Shown here: in pieces, positions 51,007 to 60,058 of the stretch | Layout of the letters: the number at the start of each line of letters is the position of its first letter | Position numbering within the stretch: position 1 is the first letter of the stretch | Assembly: GCA_963711595.1 (NCBI GenBank) | Contig: CAVQER010000003.1 | Span: 62,001-126,000, forward strand | DNA: 64,000 bases | From: JAUSIF01 sp963711595 | GTDB lineage: Bacteria > Pseudomonadota > Alphaproteobacteria > Rhizobiales > Xanthobacteraceae | Direction: 5' to 3' | The notes under the pieces: model-generated | Told to the model about the DNA's origin: nothing | Database searches by the model: none | Seen by the model: the letters and a program-made list of their open reading frames with translations, nothing else | Translations under genes and position numbers: made by a program

Positions 51007-51809
51007 CCACGCCGTTGCTTTCCGTAGAAAAACTCGAAGTCGTGTACCACCGCGCGATCACAGCGGTTCAAGGCGTTTCACTTTCTGCGCGCAGCGGCCA
51101 GATCGTTGCGTTACTCGGCACCAACGGTGCCGGAAAGACTACGACGCTGCGCGCGATCTCCGGTTTCCTCGGGCTCGACGATGCGCGGGTAAGCGACGGT
51201 GCAATCATCTTCGACGGTCGGCGCATCGAGAACCGCGCCCCCAATGCTGTCACCAGGCTTGGGATCGCACTCGTGCCGGAGCGTGAGAAGGTATTTCCCA
51301 ATCTCACGGTGGTGGAAAATCTCGCCGCCGTTGTTTCCCATGATGTCAGCGCCGCCGAGCGGCATCGCCTGGAAGCCCTTGTTTTCCAGTACTTTCCGAA
51401 ACTTTCGGATCTCTCCGGCCGGGAGGCGGGCCTGCTCTCGGGCGGCGAACGCCAGATGCTCGCGATCGCCGGCGCCCTCGTATGCGGGCCAAAGCTCCTC
51501 CTGATCGATGAATTGTCGCTCGGTCTCGCGCCGGTCGTGGTCGAGGATCTGATGCGTCGGATCGTTGAAATTCGGAACGAGTTGGGGATCACGATTTTGC
51601 TCGTGGAGCAGAACGCTGCGGTGGCGTTGGAGATCGCCGACTACGGCTACGTGCTGGAGAACGGCCGCGTCGTGCTCGACGGAGACGGTGCGCGATTGCG
51701 CAATCATCCGGATATCCAGGAATTCTACCTCGGCCAGGTCGGCGCGGGCACGCGCCGCAGCTATCGCAATGTCAAACAGTATCGGCGCAGCCGGAGATGG
51801 TATGGCTGA
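51003..51809 (+). CDS. livF: Liv-type ABC transporter ATP-binding protein, LivF family
   Basis: 268 residues. Walker A GTNGAGKTTTL is near residue 39, LVPEREKVFPNLTVVENL is the LivF Q-loop region, the signature is LSGGERQMLAIAGAL and Walker B LLLIDELSLGLAP (Leu instead of the usual Pro). ATG at 51003 lies in the livM stop. The last 20 residues are Arg-rich. It overlaps livG by eight bases. Confidence 0.9.
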   Translation: MTTPLLSVEKLEVVYHRAITAVQGVSLSARSGQIVALLGTNGAGKTTTLRAISGFLGLDDARVSDGAIIFDGRRIENRAPNAVTRLGIALVPEREKVFPNLTVVENLAAVVSHDVSAAERHRLEALVFQYFPKLSDLSGREAGLLSGGERQMLAIAGALVCGPKLLLIDELSLGLAPVVVEDLMRRIVEIRNELGITILLVEQNAAVALEIADYGYVLENGRVVLDGDGARLRNHPDIQEFYLGQVGAGTRRSYRNVKQYRRSRRWYG

Positions 51810-52569
51810 GCTCGAGGTCGAGCATCTGACGCTGCGCTTCGGCGGTCTCGTTGTGCTCAACGACGTGACGTTTGCCGTCGAGCGCGGCGAACTTTTCGCG
51901 CTGATCGGCCCGAACGGCGCCGGCAAGACCAGCGCACTCAATTGCATCAGCGGCCTCTATCGCGGAGAAGGTCGCATTCGTTTTCGCGGCGAGAGTATCG
52001 CCGGCAAGGCGCCGCACCATATCGCACGTCTCGGTATTGCGCGTACCTTCCAGCACGGCGAGCTGTTTCCGCAGATGAGCGTGCTGGAGAATTTGCTTAC
52101 CGCCCGGCACGGCCGCATTAGAACGAACCCTCTCGCAGAAATGTTCTTTCTCCCGAGCGTGCGGCGCGAGGAAGTACGTCATCGCGAAGCCGTGGAGAAG
52201 ATCATCGATTTCGTCGAGCTTGAGCGTTATCGCAACGCAGCTGTCGGCGGGTTGCCGTTCGGCGTACAGAAGATCGTCGGATTTGCGCGCGCGCTTGCGC
52301 TCGAGCCGGCACTGCTCCTGCTCGACGAGCCATCCGCCGGACTCAATCGGGACGAGCGCGAAGACCTCGCCCGTTTCATCCTGCGCATCCAGCACGAGCT
52401 GAAGATCGCGATGGTCTGGATCGAGCACGACATGCAGATGATCGCTGATTTGGCGGACCGAATTCACGTACTCGATTACGGCCGCACGCTGGCGAGCGGC
52501 GCGCCCGGCACCGTGCTGCGCGATTCTAACGTTATCGCTGCGTATCTGGGTCGTGCGGCGACAACGTAG
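51802..52569 (+). CDS. livG: Liv-type ABC transporter ATP-binding protein, LivG family
   Basis: 255 residues. Walker A GPNGAGKTSAL is near residue 36, RTFQHGELFPQMSVLENLL is the LivG Q-loop region, then GLPFGVQKIVGFARALA, Walker B LLLLDEPSAGLNRDE and the switch His in IEHDMQMIADLADRI. It completes a second full Liv importer and ends 82 bases before the CinA-like gene. Confidence 0.9.
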   Translation: MAELEVEHLTLRFGGLVVLNDVTFAVERGELFALIGPNGAGKTSALNCISGLYRGEGRIRFRGESIAGKAPHHIARLGIARTFQHGELFPQMSVLENLLTARHGRIRTNPLAEMFFLPSVRREEVRHREAVEKIIDFVELERYRNAAVGGLPFGVQKIVGFARALALEPALLLLDEPSAGLNRDEREDLARFILRIQHELKIAMVWIEHDMQMIADLADRIHVLDYGRTLASGAPGTVLRDSNVIAAYLGRAATT

Positions 52570-52651
52570 ACCGCGGCTCCCGCGTCCCGCTGAGGAACGT
52601 TTCTCTCTCGCTCACGTTCTGAGTCGGCTGAAGCCCGAAAGAGCACACACT

Positions 52652-53188
52652 ATGGACGACATTCCCGCACGCGCTTCGGACGCGGCGTCGGCCTTGCTTC
52701 AAGAGAAAGCGGCGGCGCTTGTGAGCGCGGCCACAGCGCGCAATCTGACGATCGTGACCGCTGAATCGTGCACGGCGGGACGCGTCGCGACCAGGTTGAC
52801 GGACGTGCCAAAGGCATCTGACGCCGTGTTCGGCGGATTTGTCGTCTACACAGTCGATGCGAAAGAGCGGCTCGGCGTTCCCCGCGATATCCTGGAGAAG
52901 TTCGGGCCGGTGAGCGAGCAGGTCGCACGACTGCTCGCAGAAGCCGCGCTCGCGCGTTCGGACGCGGACATATCCCTGGCGGTGACGGGCGTCGCCGGCC
53001 CCACGACCGACGACGACGGCAATCCGGTCGGTCTCGTGTTCCTCGCAGCGAGCAAGCGTGGCGTCGCGACGAAGCTCGTGCGGAAGGAATACGGACGTAT
53101 GCACCGCGAAGCCATCCTCGCGAATGCAGTGAACGACGCGCTCGATCTGCTCGCGCTCATGATCAACGAGCAGAGTGCTTCAGCCTAG
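52652..53188 (+). CDS. cinA: CinA-family nicotinamide-nucleotide amidohydrolase
   Basis: 178 residues, the single C-terminal CinA (PncC) domain. TIVTAESCTAGRVATRLTD carries the catalytic Ser region, GGFVVYTVDAKERLGV follows and AVTGVAGPTTDDDGNPVGLVF is the family glycine motif. PncC-type proteins deamidate nicotinamide mononucleotide in NAD salvage. The N-terminal MoCF domain of full CinA is absent, as in many Proteobacteria. It lies between the Liv genes and the flavoprotein gene without an obvious link. Confidence 0.88.
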   Translation: MDDIPARASDAASALLQEKAAALVSAATARNLTIVTAESCTAGRVATRLTDVPKASDAVFGGFVVYTVDAKERLGVPRDILEKFGPVSEQVARLLAEAALARSDADISLAVTGVAGPTTDDDGNPVGLVFLAASKRGVATKLVRKEYGRMHREAILANAVNDALDLLALMINEQSASA

Positions 53189-53202
53189 ATTCGCGAGTCC
53201 CA

Positions 53203-54420
53203 ATGGTCAGCGCGCATCGCGATCTGCGGAGCGGAACGCCGGTTTGGGAGGCGTATCGGACGCCTGCAGTCCGGACGGGCAAGCTCACACGCGACATTCA
53301 ATGCGACGTTCTTGTCGTCGGCGCAGGAATTTCGGGAGCGCTAACGGCGGATCTTCTCGCAGCGGACGGCCATAAGGTCGTCATCGTCGATCGGCGCGGC
53401 CCATTCCGGGGTTCGACGTCTGCCAACACGGCGCTGCTGCTTTATGAAATCGATACCCCACTTTCGCAGTTGATCCGCAAGATCGGCGAGGAGAAAGCGA
53501 TACGCGCGTGGCGCCGCTCGTTCCTTGCGCTTCATGGTTTGACGGCCCGAACCCGATTCCTTCGCATTTCATGCGATCTTGCCTGGCGCCGGAGCGTCTA
53601 TTTGGCGGGCAACATTCTGGACCCCGCGGGGCTCCAACGTGAATCGGACCTGAGAGCGGCGGCGGGTTTCCATTCGAGCTATTTCAATAGATCGCAGCTG
53701 CAGGACGAATTTGGAATTGTCGCCAAGGGCGCGCTGCTTTCCGAAGGCTCCGTCGAGGTCGATCCGCGCAGGCTGACGGCCGGGTATCTTCGTTCTGCGC
53801 TGCGGCAGCGGGCCAGGCTCTACGCTCCTGTCGATGTCACGTCCGTTGAAGCGGGCCCGCGCGTCGTACACGCCCGTACAGCGGACGGACCGACGATAAA
53901 GTGCCGTCATCTGGTGTTTGCAACCGGATATGAAGTGCCGCGCGGCGTTCCTATGCGCGGGCACAAGATCGTTTCCACTTACGCGATGGCGACGCGGCCG
54001 CAGGTCCGCCGGCTTTGGCCGGGACGATACTTCGTTTGGGAGGCTTCGAAACCGTATCTGTATGCGCGCGCGACGCCGGACGGCCGCGTTCTGGCCGGCG
54101 GCGAAGATGAAGAAATTTCAGATGCCGACGCGCGGGATCGATTGCTCGGAAAAAAAATCCAGAGAATACGAACGAAGCTCAGCCGCATTCTTCCAGCAGT
54201 CGATACGCGACCTGCTTTTCAATGGGCCGGCGCGTTCGGGATGAGTGCGACGGGTCTCCCCGCGATTGGCGAGGTGCCCGGCATGAAGAATTGCTGGGCC
54301 ATGCTCGGCTTCGGCGGAAACGGGACCACCTATGCCCGTCTCGGCGCCGAGATTGTTCGTACCGCGCTTGCGGGAAAGGAGGACCCGGACGCGGATTTGT
54401 ATGCGTTTAGTCGGAGTTGA
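53203..54420 (+). CDS. FAD-dependent oxidoreductase (DAO/amine-oxidase fold)
   Basis: 405 residues. The dinucleotide-binding motif VLVVGAGISGALTADLLAADG is near residues 33-53, with VVIVDRRGPFRGSTSANTAL next. VFATGYEVPRG and AGAFGMSATGLPAIGEVPG are consistent with the DAO family. Substrate is an amine or amino acid by family, but no close assignment can be made. Starts 14 bases after cinA; no signal peptide. Confidence 0.82.
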   Translation: MVSAHRDLRSGTPVWEAYRTPAVRTGKLTRDIQCDVLVVGAGISGALTADLLAADGHKVVIVDRRGPFRGSTSANTALLLYEIDTPLSQLIRKIGEEKAIRAWRRSFLALHGLTARTRFLRISCDLAWRRSVYLAGNILDPAGLQRESDLRAAAGFHSSYFNRSQLQDEFGIVAKGALLSEGSVEVDPRRLTAGYLRSALRQRARLYAPVDVTSVEAGPRVVHARTADGPTIKCRHLVFATGYEVPRGVPMRGHKIVSTYAMATRPQVRRLWPGRYFVWEASKPYLYARATPDGRVLAGGEDEEISDADARDRLLGKKIQRIRTKLSRILPAVDTRPAFQWAGAFGMSATGLPAIGEVPGMKNCWAMLGFGGNGTTYARLGAEIVRTALAGKEDPDADLYAFSRS

Positions 54421-54500
54421 GCGCCGGTTCGCCTTGATTGGGCGAAGGCCGTCGCGCATTCTTGGCCGAAGCAGAACAGCAAAAATCTACCAGCACGAAG

Positions 54501-55316
54501 ATGAGCACCATCCAACCCAAGCATTTTCTCTGGCAAGTCGACGGACGGGTCGCGACGATCACGCTCAATCGACCGGAGCGGAAAAACCCGCTTACATTCG
54601 AATCGTACGCGGAGCTGCGCGATCTGTTTCGCAGGCTGACAACGGAAGCCGCGTTGAAAGTGGTCGTGCTCACGGGCGCGGGCGAGAATTTTTCGTCCGG
54701 CGGCGACGTGCACGAGATCATCGGGCCGCTCGTGAAAATGCGACGTGACGGAGACAAGGCCGGCCTCCGGAAGTTCACGCAAATGACCGGAGATCTCGTC
54801 AAGGCGATGCGGGCTTGCCCGCAACCCATCGTCGCAGCGATCGACGGCGTATGCGCCGGCGCCGGAGCAATCCTCGCGATGGCGTCCGACCTGCGGTACG
54901 GCACGGCGCGCAGTAAGGTGGCGTTTCTGTTCGTTCGCGTCGGCCTTTCCGGTGCGGACATGGGTGCGTGCAACATACTGCCGCGAATCATCGGTGCCGG
55001 CCGAGCCGCGGAGCTGCTCTATACCGGGCGCGCGATGGACGGAGCCGAAGCGGAGCGATGGGGTTTCTACAATCGCCTGTGCGAACCCGCGAACATGCTC
55101 GCGGAAGCGCAGGCGCTCGCGAAGTCGCTCGCGGAGGGTCCGACGTTCGCGCACACGATGACCAAACGCTGCCTGCACGATGAATGGGACATGGATGTCG
55201 ACGCGGCGATATCGGCCGAAGCCGAGGCGCAAGCGATCTGCATGGATACCAACGACTTCGAACGCGCCTACGAAGCGTTCGTCGCGAAGCAGCGGCCGAA
55301 GTTTGCAGGCGACTGA
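54501..55316 (+). CDS. Enoyl-CoA hydratase/isomerase family protein
   Basis: 271 residues of the crotonase fold. RVATITLNRPERKNPLTFESY, the oxyanion-hole region GENFSSGGDVHEI, and IAAIDGVCAGAGAILAMASDLR-type text (broken here into PIVAAIDGVCAGAGAILAMA) are the standard motifs; the Asp in SGADMGACN may be a catalytic residue. ATG 54501 gives the normal N-terminus. It converges on ridA with no gap between stops. Together with the dehydrogenase and SDR it fits beta-oxidation-like steps after 2-aminobenzoyl-CoA reduction. Confidence 0.88.
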   Translation: MSTIQPKHFLWQVDGRVATITLNRPERKNPLTFESYAELRDLFRRLTTEAALKVVVLTGAGENFSSGGDVHEIIGPLVKMRRDGDKAGLRKFTQMTGDLVKAMRACPQPIVAAIDGVCAGAGAILAMASDLRYGTARSKVAFLFVRVGLSGADMGACNILPRIIGAGRAAELLYTGRAMDGAEAERWGFYNRLCEPANMLAEAQALAKSLAEGPTFAHTMTKRCLHDEWDMDVDAAISAEAEAQAICMDTNDFERAYEAFVAKQRPKFAGD

Positions 55317-55748
55317 TTATTCCGGAATCACCGCGGTCGCTTCGATCTCGAGACGCGCTTCGGGCTCTACCAGGCGAACCACCTGCATCAGCGCCATCGC
55401 CGGATAGTGCGCGCCGACGACCTCGCGATAGACTTTGCCGAGCGCCTTACGGTTCGCGAGATATTCGTCCAGATCGACGACGTACCAGGTGAGCCGCACA
55501 AGGTGCTCCGGCTGCGCGCCTCCGGCGGCGATAATCGCGACGATGTTCTCAAGCGCGCGTCGCGCCTGCTCGACGAAGCCTTTGGCGAACTCCTTATCTA
55601 CGTTCCAGCCAACCACGCCACCGGTGACGACGATTCGTCCGGTCGCCGTCATGCCGTCGGCATATCCCTGCGGCACCGGCCAACCGGCCGGGCGGAGGAC
55701 GCGATTGAATTCCAGTTCTGCCGTGTCGGTCTTGGTTGGATCGCGCAT
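55317..55748 (-). CDS. RidA/YjgF-family enamine/imine deaminase
   Basis: 143 residues, the usual size. GRIVVTGGVVGWNVDKEF, FVEQARRALENIVAIIAAGGA and HLVRLTWYVVDLDEY (with the conserved Arg) match the family. RidA proteins hydrolyse reactive enamines and imines to ketones and ammonia. Last gene of the minus-strand 2-aminobenzoate series; the pathway intermediate 2-amino-5-oxocyclohex-1-ene-carbonyl-CoA is an enamine, so a direct catabolic role is conceivable. It starts 16 bases after the ligase. Confidence 0.85.
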   Translation of the reverse strand: MRDPTKTDTAELEFNRVLRPAGWPVPQGYADGMTATGRIVVTGGVVGWNVDKEFAKGFVEQARRALENIVAIIAAGGAQPEHLVRLTWYVVDLDEYLANRKALGKVYREVVGAHYPAMALMQVVRLVEPEARLEIEATAVIPE

Positions 55749-55764
55749 TCGTACGTGCCCTCAA

Positions 55765-57405
55765 TCACGAAGCCATCTTGGTGTGCGCGCTCGCAGTTTC
55801 GCGCAGGCGGAAGCGCTGCAGTTTTCCCGTCTCCGTGCGCGGCAAGCTCGTCACGTACTCGATCGCGCGCGGATACTTGTAGGGCGCGATTTCCGCTTTC
55901 ACGAAGTCCTGCAAAGCTTTGGTCAGTGCCGCATCGCCGGCATGGCCGGCGCGCAGTACCACGTAGGCTTTGACGATCTGGCCGCGCTCGGCGTCCGAAG
56001 CGCCGACTACTCCGCACTCGGCGACTGCCGGATGCGTGAGCATGACTGACTCAACTTCGGGGCCGGCGATGTTGTAGCCCGACGAAATGATCATGTCGTC
56101 CGAGCGGGCCTGGAACCAGAAGTAGCCGTCGGCATCCATCACATAGGCGTCGCCGGTGACGTTCCATCCGTTTCGCACGTAATTCGTTTGACGACGGTCG
56201 GCGAGGTAGCGGCAACCGGTTGGACCTCGCACGGCGAGTTGGCCGATCGTTCCGGCCGGCAGTTCATGACCCGCTTCATCGGTCACCATTGCTTCGTACC
56301 CGCGCACCGGCCTGCCGGTCGCGCCGGGGCGCATGTCGTCCTCGTTCGAGCCGATGAAGATATGCAGCATCTCGGTCGATCCGATGCCGTCCATGATCTT
56401 GACGCCGGTTGCCTCGTGCCACGCGTCCCAGGTTGCTTTCGGCAGCGGCTCGCCGGCGGATACGCACTTCCGCAGGGATGAAATGTCGTGTGTGGCGAGC
56501 TTCGATAGAATGGCGCGATAGGCGGTGGGTGCGGTGAAACAGACCGTGATGCGAAACTTCTCGATCGCAGCGAGCAACTCATCGGGCGACACCTTCTCGA
56601 GCAACAAGGTGGCGGCGCCGACGCGCAACGGAAACAGCAGAATTCCACCGAGGCCGAAGGTGAACGCAAGCGGCGGCGATCCTGAGAAGATGTCGTCCGC
56701 ATTCGCCCGCAGCACATGCTTCCCGTAGGAGTCACAAGTCGCGAGCAGGTCGCGATGGTAGTGCATCGTTCCCTTTGGCTCGCCGGTCGTCCCGGAGGTG
56801 AAGGCAATCAGGCAAATGTCGTCGGACGCAGTATTGCAGGCCGCAAAGTTCTCGTAACCAGGTTGCGCCATCAGCGCTTCGAGTGACTTGGCGCCACCAC
56901 CACCCCAATAGATTGTCCGTACGAGTTCCGGCGCCAGTTCTCTCGCCTTGTCCATCTCCGCGGACAATCGCGCATCACAAAGGGCGAGCGCGATCTTTGC
57001 CTTGCGTATCGGGTAGGCAAGTTCGCGGGCGCGAAGGAGCGGCATGGTCGGAACGACAATGCCTCCGGCCTTGATCACGGCGAGAATCGCGGCGGCGAGC
57101 ATCGGATTGTTGGCGGCGCGCAAGAGAACACGATTGCCCGGCTGCAGGCCCATGTCGCGTACGAGCACGTTGGCAATGCGATTCACACGCTGGAGAAGTG
57201 CCGTGTAGGTCAGCGCATCGGCAGGAGATACGACGCAGGGGCGGCTACCGAAGCCTTGCTCCACCATGCGATCGAGCAGCTCGACACAGGCATTCAACCG
57301 TTCCGGGTAGCGCAGCTCGGGCAAATCAAAACGGAACGAAGGCTGCAACGATTCCGGCGGCAGGTTGTCCCGCGCGAAGGTGTCAATGTGTGCGCTCGCT
57401 GCCAT
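55765..57405 (-). CDS. abmG: 2-aminobenzoate (anthranilate)-CoA ligase
   Basis: 546 residues of the benzoate-CoA-ligase branch of the ANL family. The N-terminus with HIDTFARDNLPPESLQP is characteristic of 2-aminobenzoate-CoA ligases. P-loop LIAFTSGTTGEPKGTMH, then GIGSTEMLHIFIGS, the hinge RSDDMIISSGYNIAGPEVE and the catalytic Lys in LPRTETGKLQR. It forms 2-aminobenzoyl-CoA with ATP and CoA. It precedes ridA and follows the acyl-CoA dehydrogenase on the same strand; the matching monooxygenase/reductase is divergent at 60059. Benzoate or a related acid is an alternative substrate. Confidence 0.85.
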   Translation of the reverse strand: MAASAHIDTFARDNLPPESLQPSFRFDLPELRYPERLNACVELLDRMVEQGFGSRPCVVSPADALTYTALLQRVNRIANVLVRDMGLQPGNRVLLRAANNPMLAAAILAVIKAGGIVVPTMPLLRARELAYPIRKAKIALALCDARLSAEMDKARELAPELVRTIYWGGGGAKSLEALMAQPGYENFAACNTASDDICLIAFTSGTTGEPKGTMHYHRDLLATCDSYGKHVLRANADDIFSGSPPLAFTFGLGGILLFPLRVGAATLLLEKVSPDELLAAIEKFRITVCFTAPTAYRAILSKLATHDISSLRKCVSAGEPLPKATWDAWHEATGVKIMDGIGSTEMLHIFIGSNEDDMRPGATGRPVRGYEAMVTDEAGHELPAGTIGQLAVRGPTGCRYLADRRQTNYVRNGWNVTGDAYVMDADGYFWFQARSDDMIISSGYNIAGPEVESVMLTHPAVAECGVVGASDAERGQIVKAYVVLRAGHAGDAALTKALQDFVKAEIAPYKYPRAIEYVTSLPRTETGKLQRFRLRETASAHTKMAS

Positions 57406-57424
57406 CCGCTTCTCCTTTCCAACG

Positions 57425-58618
57425 CTACTCCGCGGCCTTCGCCAAGGCCTGCCGTGATCTCAGCATTTCGCGTGCGATAATCACCTTCTGAACCTCCGTC
57501 GCTCCCTCGTAGATGCGAAGCGCGCGGATCTCGCGATAGAGCTGCTCAACCTTGGAGCCGACACGTACACCGTCTCCACCGTGCAATTGCACGGCGCGAT
57601 CGATCACGTGCTGAGCGATCTCAGTCGCATACATCTTTGCGATCGACGCCTCACGAGCAATGCGGGCAGCGCCGCGATCCTTAACCCAGGCCGCGCGATA
57701 GACGAGAAGTGCGGCCGCGTCGATTTCGGCCTCGCTATCGGCGAGTGAGGCTTGCGTCATCTGCAGGTCGGCCAATGCGGCGCCGAACAAATGTCGGCTG
57801 GAAACGCGGTTCAACGTTTCAGCGAGCGCGCGGCGTGCGAAACCAAGGGCAGCGCCGCCCACGGTCGGGCGGAAGACGTCGAGCGTCGTCATCGCGACCT
57901 TGAACCCTTGTCCGGAATCGCCGAGGCGATTCTCAACAGGGACGCGACATTGATCGAAGCGAAGGGTCGCGAGCGGATGGGGGGCGATGACCTCGAGGCG
58001 CTCGGCTATCGAAAACCCTGGGCAATCCGCATCCACAACAAAGGCGGAAAGTCCTTTAGTTCCAGTCCCTTCTCCCGTGCGGACAAAAACCACGTAGTGG
58101 TCGGCGATTCCGCCGTTGGAGATCCAGGTCTTGGTACCGTTGATGCGCACATGATGCGGACCGTCTGCCTTCGCCACGGTCTCAATGGCGGCCACATCCG
58201 ATCCCGAGCCCGGCTCGGTGAGGGCGAAGGCGGCGATCTTCTGCCCCGCGCACACGGGCGGCAGGTACTTCTGCTTCATCGCTTCGCTGCCGAACACGCT
58301 GATCGAGTGCGTGCCCAGTCCTTGCATCGTGACTGCGAGATCGGCGAGCCCATCGTGCCAGGCGAGAATTTCGCGCGAGATTGCGAGCGTCCGAACATCG
58401 AGATTCTGGCTCAGCCCGCCGTGCGAGGCAGGAACAACAGCGCGTAGCCAGCCAGCCTCACCGAGCGCACGCACGAGACGACGGCTGCTTGCGTCAATAT
58501 CGTGATGGTCAATAAGCGGAGCGATAGATTTATCCGCCCACGCCGCCAGCCGTTCGGCATAGGCGCGGTGCTCTGCGGCGAAGAACGGCCAGTCCAGATG
58601 GGCGAGTTCGGGTTTCAT
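57425..58618 (-). CDS. Acyl-CoA dehydrogenase
   Basis: 397 residues. KIAAFALTEPGSGSDVAAIET is the first family signature and IRALRIYEGATEVQKVIIAREML the C-terminal one with the probable catalytic Glu. FAD-dependent oxidation of an acyl-CoA, passing electrons to ETF. It overlaps marR by four bases. In the pathway it could oxidise a ring-opened or alicyclic CoA intermediate. Confidence 0.9.
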   Translation of the reverse strand: MKPELAHLDWPFFAAEHRAYAERLAAWADKSIAPLIDHHDIDASSRRLVRALGEAGWLRAVVPASHGGLSQNLDVRTLAISREILAWHDGLADLAVTMQGLGTHSISVFGSEAMKQKYLPPVCAGQKIAAFALTEPGSGSDVAAIETVAKADGPHHVRINGTKTWISNGGIADHYVVFVRTGEGTGTKGLSAFVVDADCPGFSIAERLEVIAPHPLATLRFDQCRVPVENRLGDSGQGFKVAMTTLDVFRPTVGGAALGFARRALAETLNRVSSRHLFGAALADLQMTQASLADSEAEIDAAALLVYRAAWVKDRGAARIAREASIAKMYATEIAQHVIDRAVQLHGGDGVRVGSKVEQLYREIRALRIYEGATEVQKVIIAREMLRSRQALAKAAE

Positions 58619-59118
58619 CGCTCGCGCCCGACCGCGGTCCGCGCCGCTGCCTTCGCCTTGCCAAGCAAGGTCAACAGCTGCTCGACGTCACGCTTGGACA
58701 AACCAGAGAAAAGATCGGCGATCCATTGCTCATGCGATTTCGCTATCTTTCGGAACTGACGCCGCCCCTTCTCCGTCAGACGTACGATATGCGAGCGCCG
58801 GTCGTTCGCCGCACGACGGCGGCTGACAATGCCTTCCTCCTCCAATCGTTCCGCCAAACCCGTTACGTTGCCGTTCGTCACCATCATGCGGCGCGAAAGC
58901 TCGCCCAGCGTCATTCCGCCCCCCGCGCGATCGAGCTGCGCCATGAGGTCGAATCGCGGAAGCGTGACATCGAATTGTTCGCGCAGACGGCCGCGAACTT
59001 CGCGTTCAATCAACGTCGTACTGGCGAGCAGCCGCAGCCAAAGCCGCAGTTCATCCTTGTGGTCGCCGGGCAATTCCGCAACCTTGGTTTCGGCATCGAT
59101 CGCGATTGACCCTTCCAC
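58615..59118 (-). CDS. MarR-family transcriptional regulator of the 2-aminobenzoate genes
   Basis: 167 residues with the winged helix: FDVTLPRFDLMAQLDRAGGG, MTLGELSRRMMVTNGNVTGLAERLEEEG and the wing RRRAANDRRSHIVRLTEKGR. Autoregulation is likely because it lies inside the operon it should control. Two 14-bp palindromes at 59932-59945 and 60013-60026 are the probable operators. MarR proteins of aromatic-CoA pathways often release DNA on binding the CoA thioester; 2-aminobenzoyl-CoA is the obvious candidate here. Confidence 0.88.
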   Translation of the reverse strand: MEGSIAIDAETKVAELPGDHKDELRLWLRLLASTTLIEREVRGRLREQFDVTLPRFDLMAQLDRAGGGMTLGELSRRMMVTNGNVTGLAERLEEEGIVSRRRAANDRRSHIVRLTEKGRRQFRKIAKSHEQWIADLFSGLSKRDVEQLLTLLGKAKAAARTAVGRER

Positions 59119-59148
59119 AACGACTCCTTCCTTTCACTGACTTGCCTT

Positions 59149-59910
59149 TCACTGACTTGCAACCACCGGCACCGCCTCGCCCGTGACCGGACGATCGCTC
59201 GGCAAACATAAGGAAAGCACTGCCGCGGCAACCTCAGCCGGGGCGATGAGGCGATCCTGCTCATCGGCGGCGAGCAATGATGCAAGTGCCGCTTCACGGG
59301 TACGACCCGTCTTGCGCACGATGCGGTCGACGCTTTCGCCGACGAGGTCCGTGTCGGTGTATCCCGGGCAAACAGCGTTGATCGTCACTCCGGTGGACGC
59401 GTATTCCGCAGCGAGCGAACGCACCAATCCGACTGCGGCATGCTTTGCCGCGCAATAGGCCGACGCGTAGGCATAACCCTTCAACCCGGCGAGTGAAGCG
59501 ACCGCGACGATGCGTCCGAACCCACGCTCGACCATTCCGCCCACGACGGCCTGCGCCGCGTGCAAGACGCTCATAAAGTTCAGATCAAGCATGCTGTGAA
59601 ACAGCTGCTCGTCCGATCTTGCGAACGGAGCACTGTGCGCCCCACCTGCGTTAGCAACCAGCACATCAATCGGGCCGCCGCTCGTCACGGCACTCGCGAT
59701 TGCGCCGCGATACTCAGTGTGGTTGGCGACGTCGGCCGCAACGAAGCGCGCGGCGACCCGCTCGTCGACGGCGGAGCGAAGCGAGGCTTCCGTGCGTCCC
59801 ATGATCGTGACAGTGGCGCCCGCGTCCGTCAGCGCGGCAGCGACCGCACGGCCGATGCCGCGACTTCCACCGGTGACCAGCGCGTGTCGTCCTGCGAGTG
59901 TCGCCTGCAT
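59149..59910 (-). CDS. Short-chain dehydrogenase/reductase (probable 3-hydroxyacyl-CoA dehydrogenase role)
   Basis: 253 residues. ALVTGGSRGIGRAVAAALTDAG is the Rossmann motif; the catalytic Ser lies in VAVASLAGLKG and the Tyr-Lys pair in YASAYCAAKHAAVG. First gene of the minus-strand operon, with AGAGAGG before its ATG. By context it may oxidise a 3-hydroxyacyl-CoA or reduce a keto intermediate in the 2-aminobenzoate pathway. Confidence 0.88.
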   Translation of the reverse strand: MQATLAGRHALVTGGSRGIGRAVAAALTDAGATVTIMGRTEASLRSAVDERVAARFVAADVANHTEYRGAIASAVTSGGPIDVLVANAGGAHSAPFARSDEQLFHSMLDLNFMSVLHAAQAVVGGMVERGFGRIVAVASLAGLKGYAYASAYCAAKHAAVGLVRSLAAEYASTGVTINAVCPGYTDTDLVGESVDRIVRKTGRTREAALASLLAADEQDRLIAPAEVAAAVLSLCLPSDRPVTGEAVPVVASQ

Positions 59911-59930
59911 TCGAGGCCTCTCTGGTAATT

Positions 59931-59959
59931 ACTTTAAGCTTAAAGCTTTTGGCCGACAA
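59931..59959 (-). promoter_or_regulatory. MarR operator A and overlapping promoter of the SDR-marR-ligase operon
   Basis: Perfect 14-bp palindrome CTTTAAGCTTAAAG at 59932-59945. On the minus strand TTGTCG (59954-59959), a 17-base spacer and TAAAGT (59931-59936) form a partial promoter, so a protein bound here would cover the -10 box. Lies 21 bases before the SDR start. Confidence 0.65.
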
Positions 59960-59998
59960 GGCCTTATAGCGTTTCCCCCGCATTTCGTCGTGCAATTC

Positions 59999-60027
59999 TT
60001 GCGGGGAAAGTATTTTAAGCCTAAAGT
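59999..60027 (+). promoter_or_regulatory. MarR operator B and overlapping promoter of the monooxygenase/reductase gene
   Basis: TTTTAAGCCTAAAG at 60013-60026 matches operator A at 12 of 14 bases and is flanked by TA on both sides. TTGCGG (59999-60004), a 17-base spacer and TAAAGT (60022-60027) form a weak promoter whose -10 box lies in the operator, mirroring the arrangement on the other strand. Centre-to-centre distance between A and B is 81 bases. Confidence 0.55.
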
Positions 60028-60058
60028 ATCTATGGAAGGCTGACGGACAGAGAGCGCA

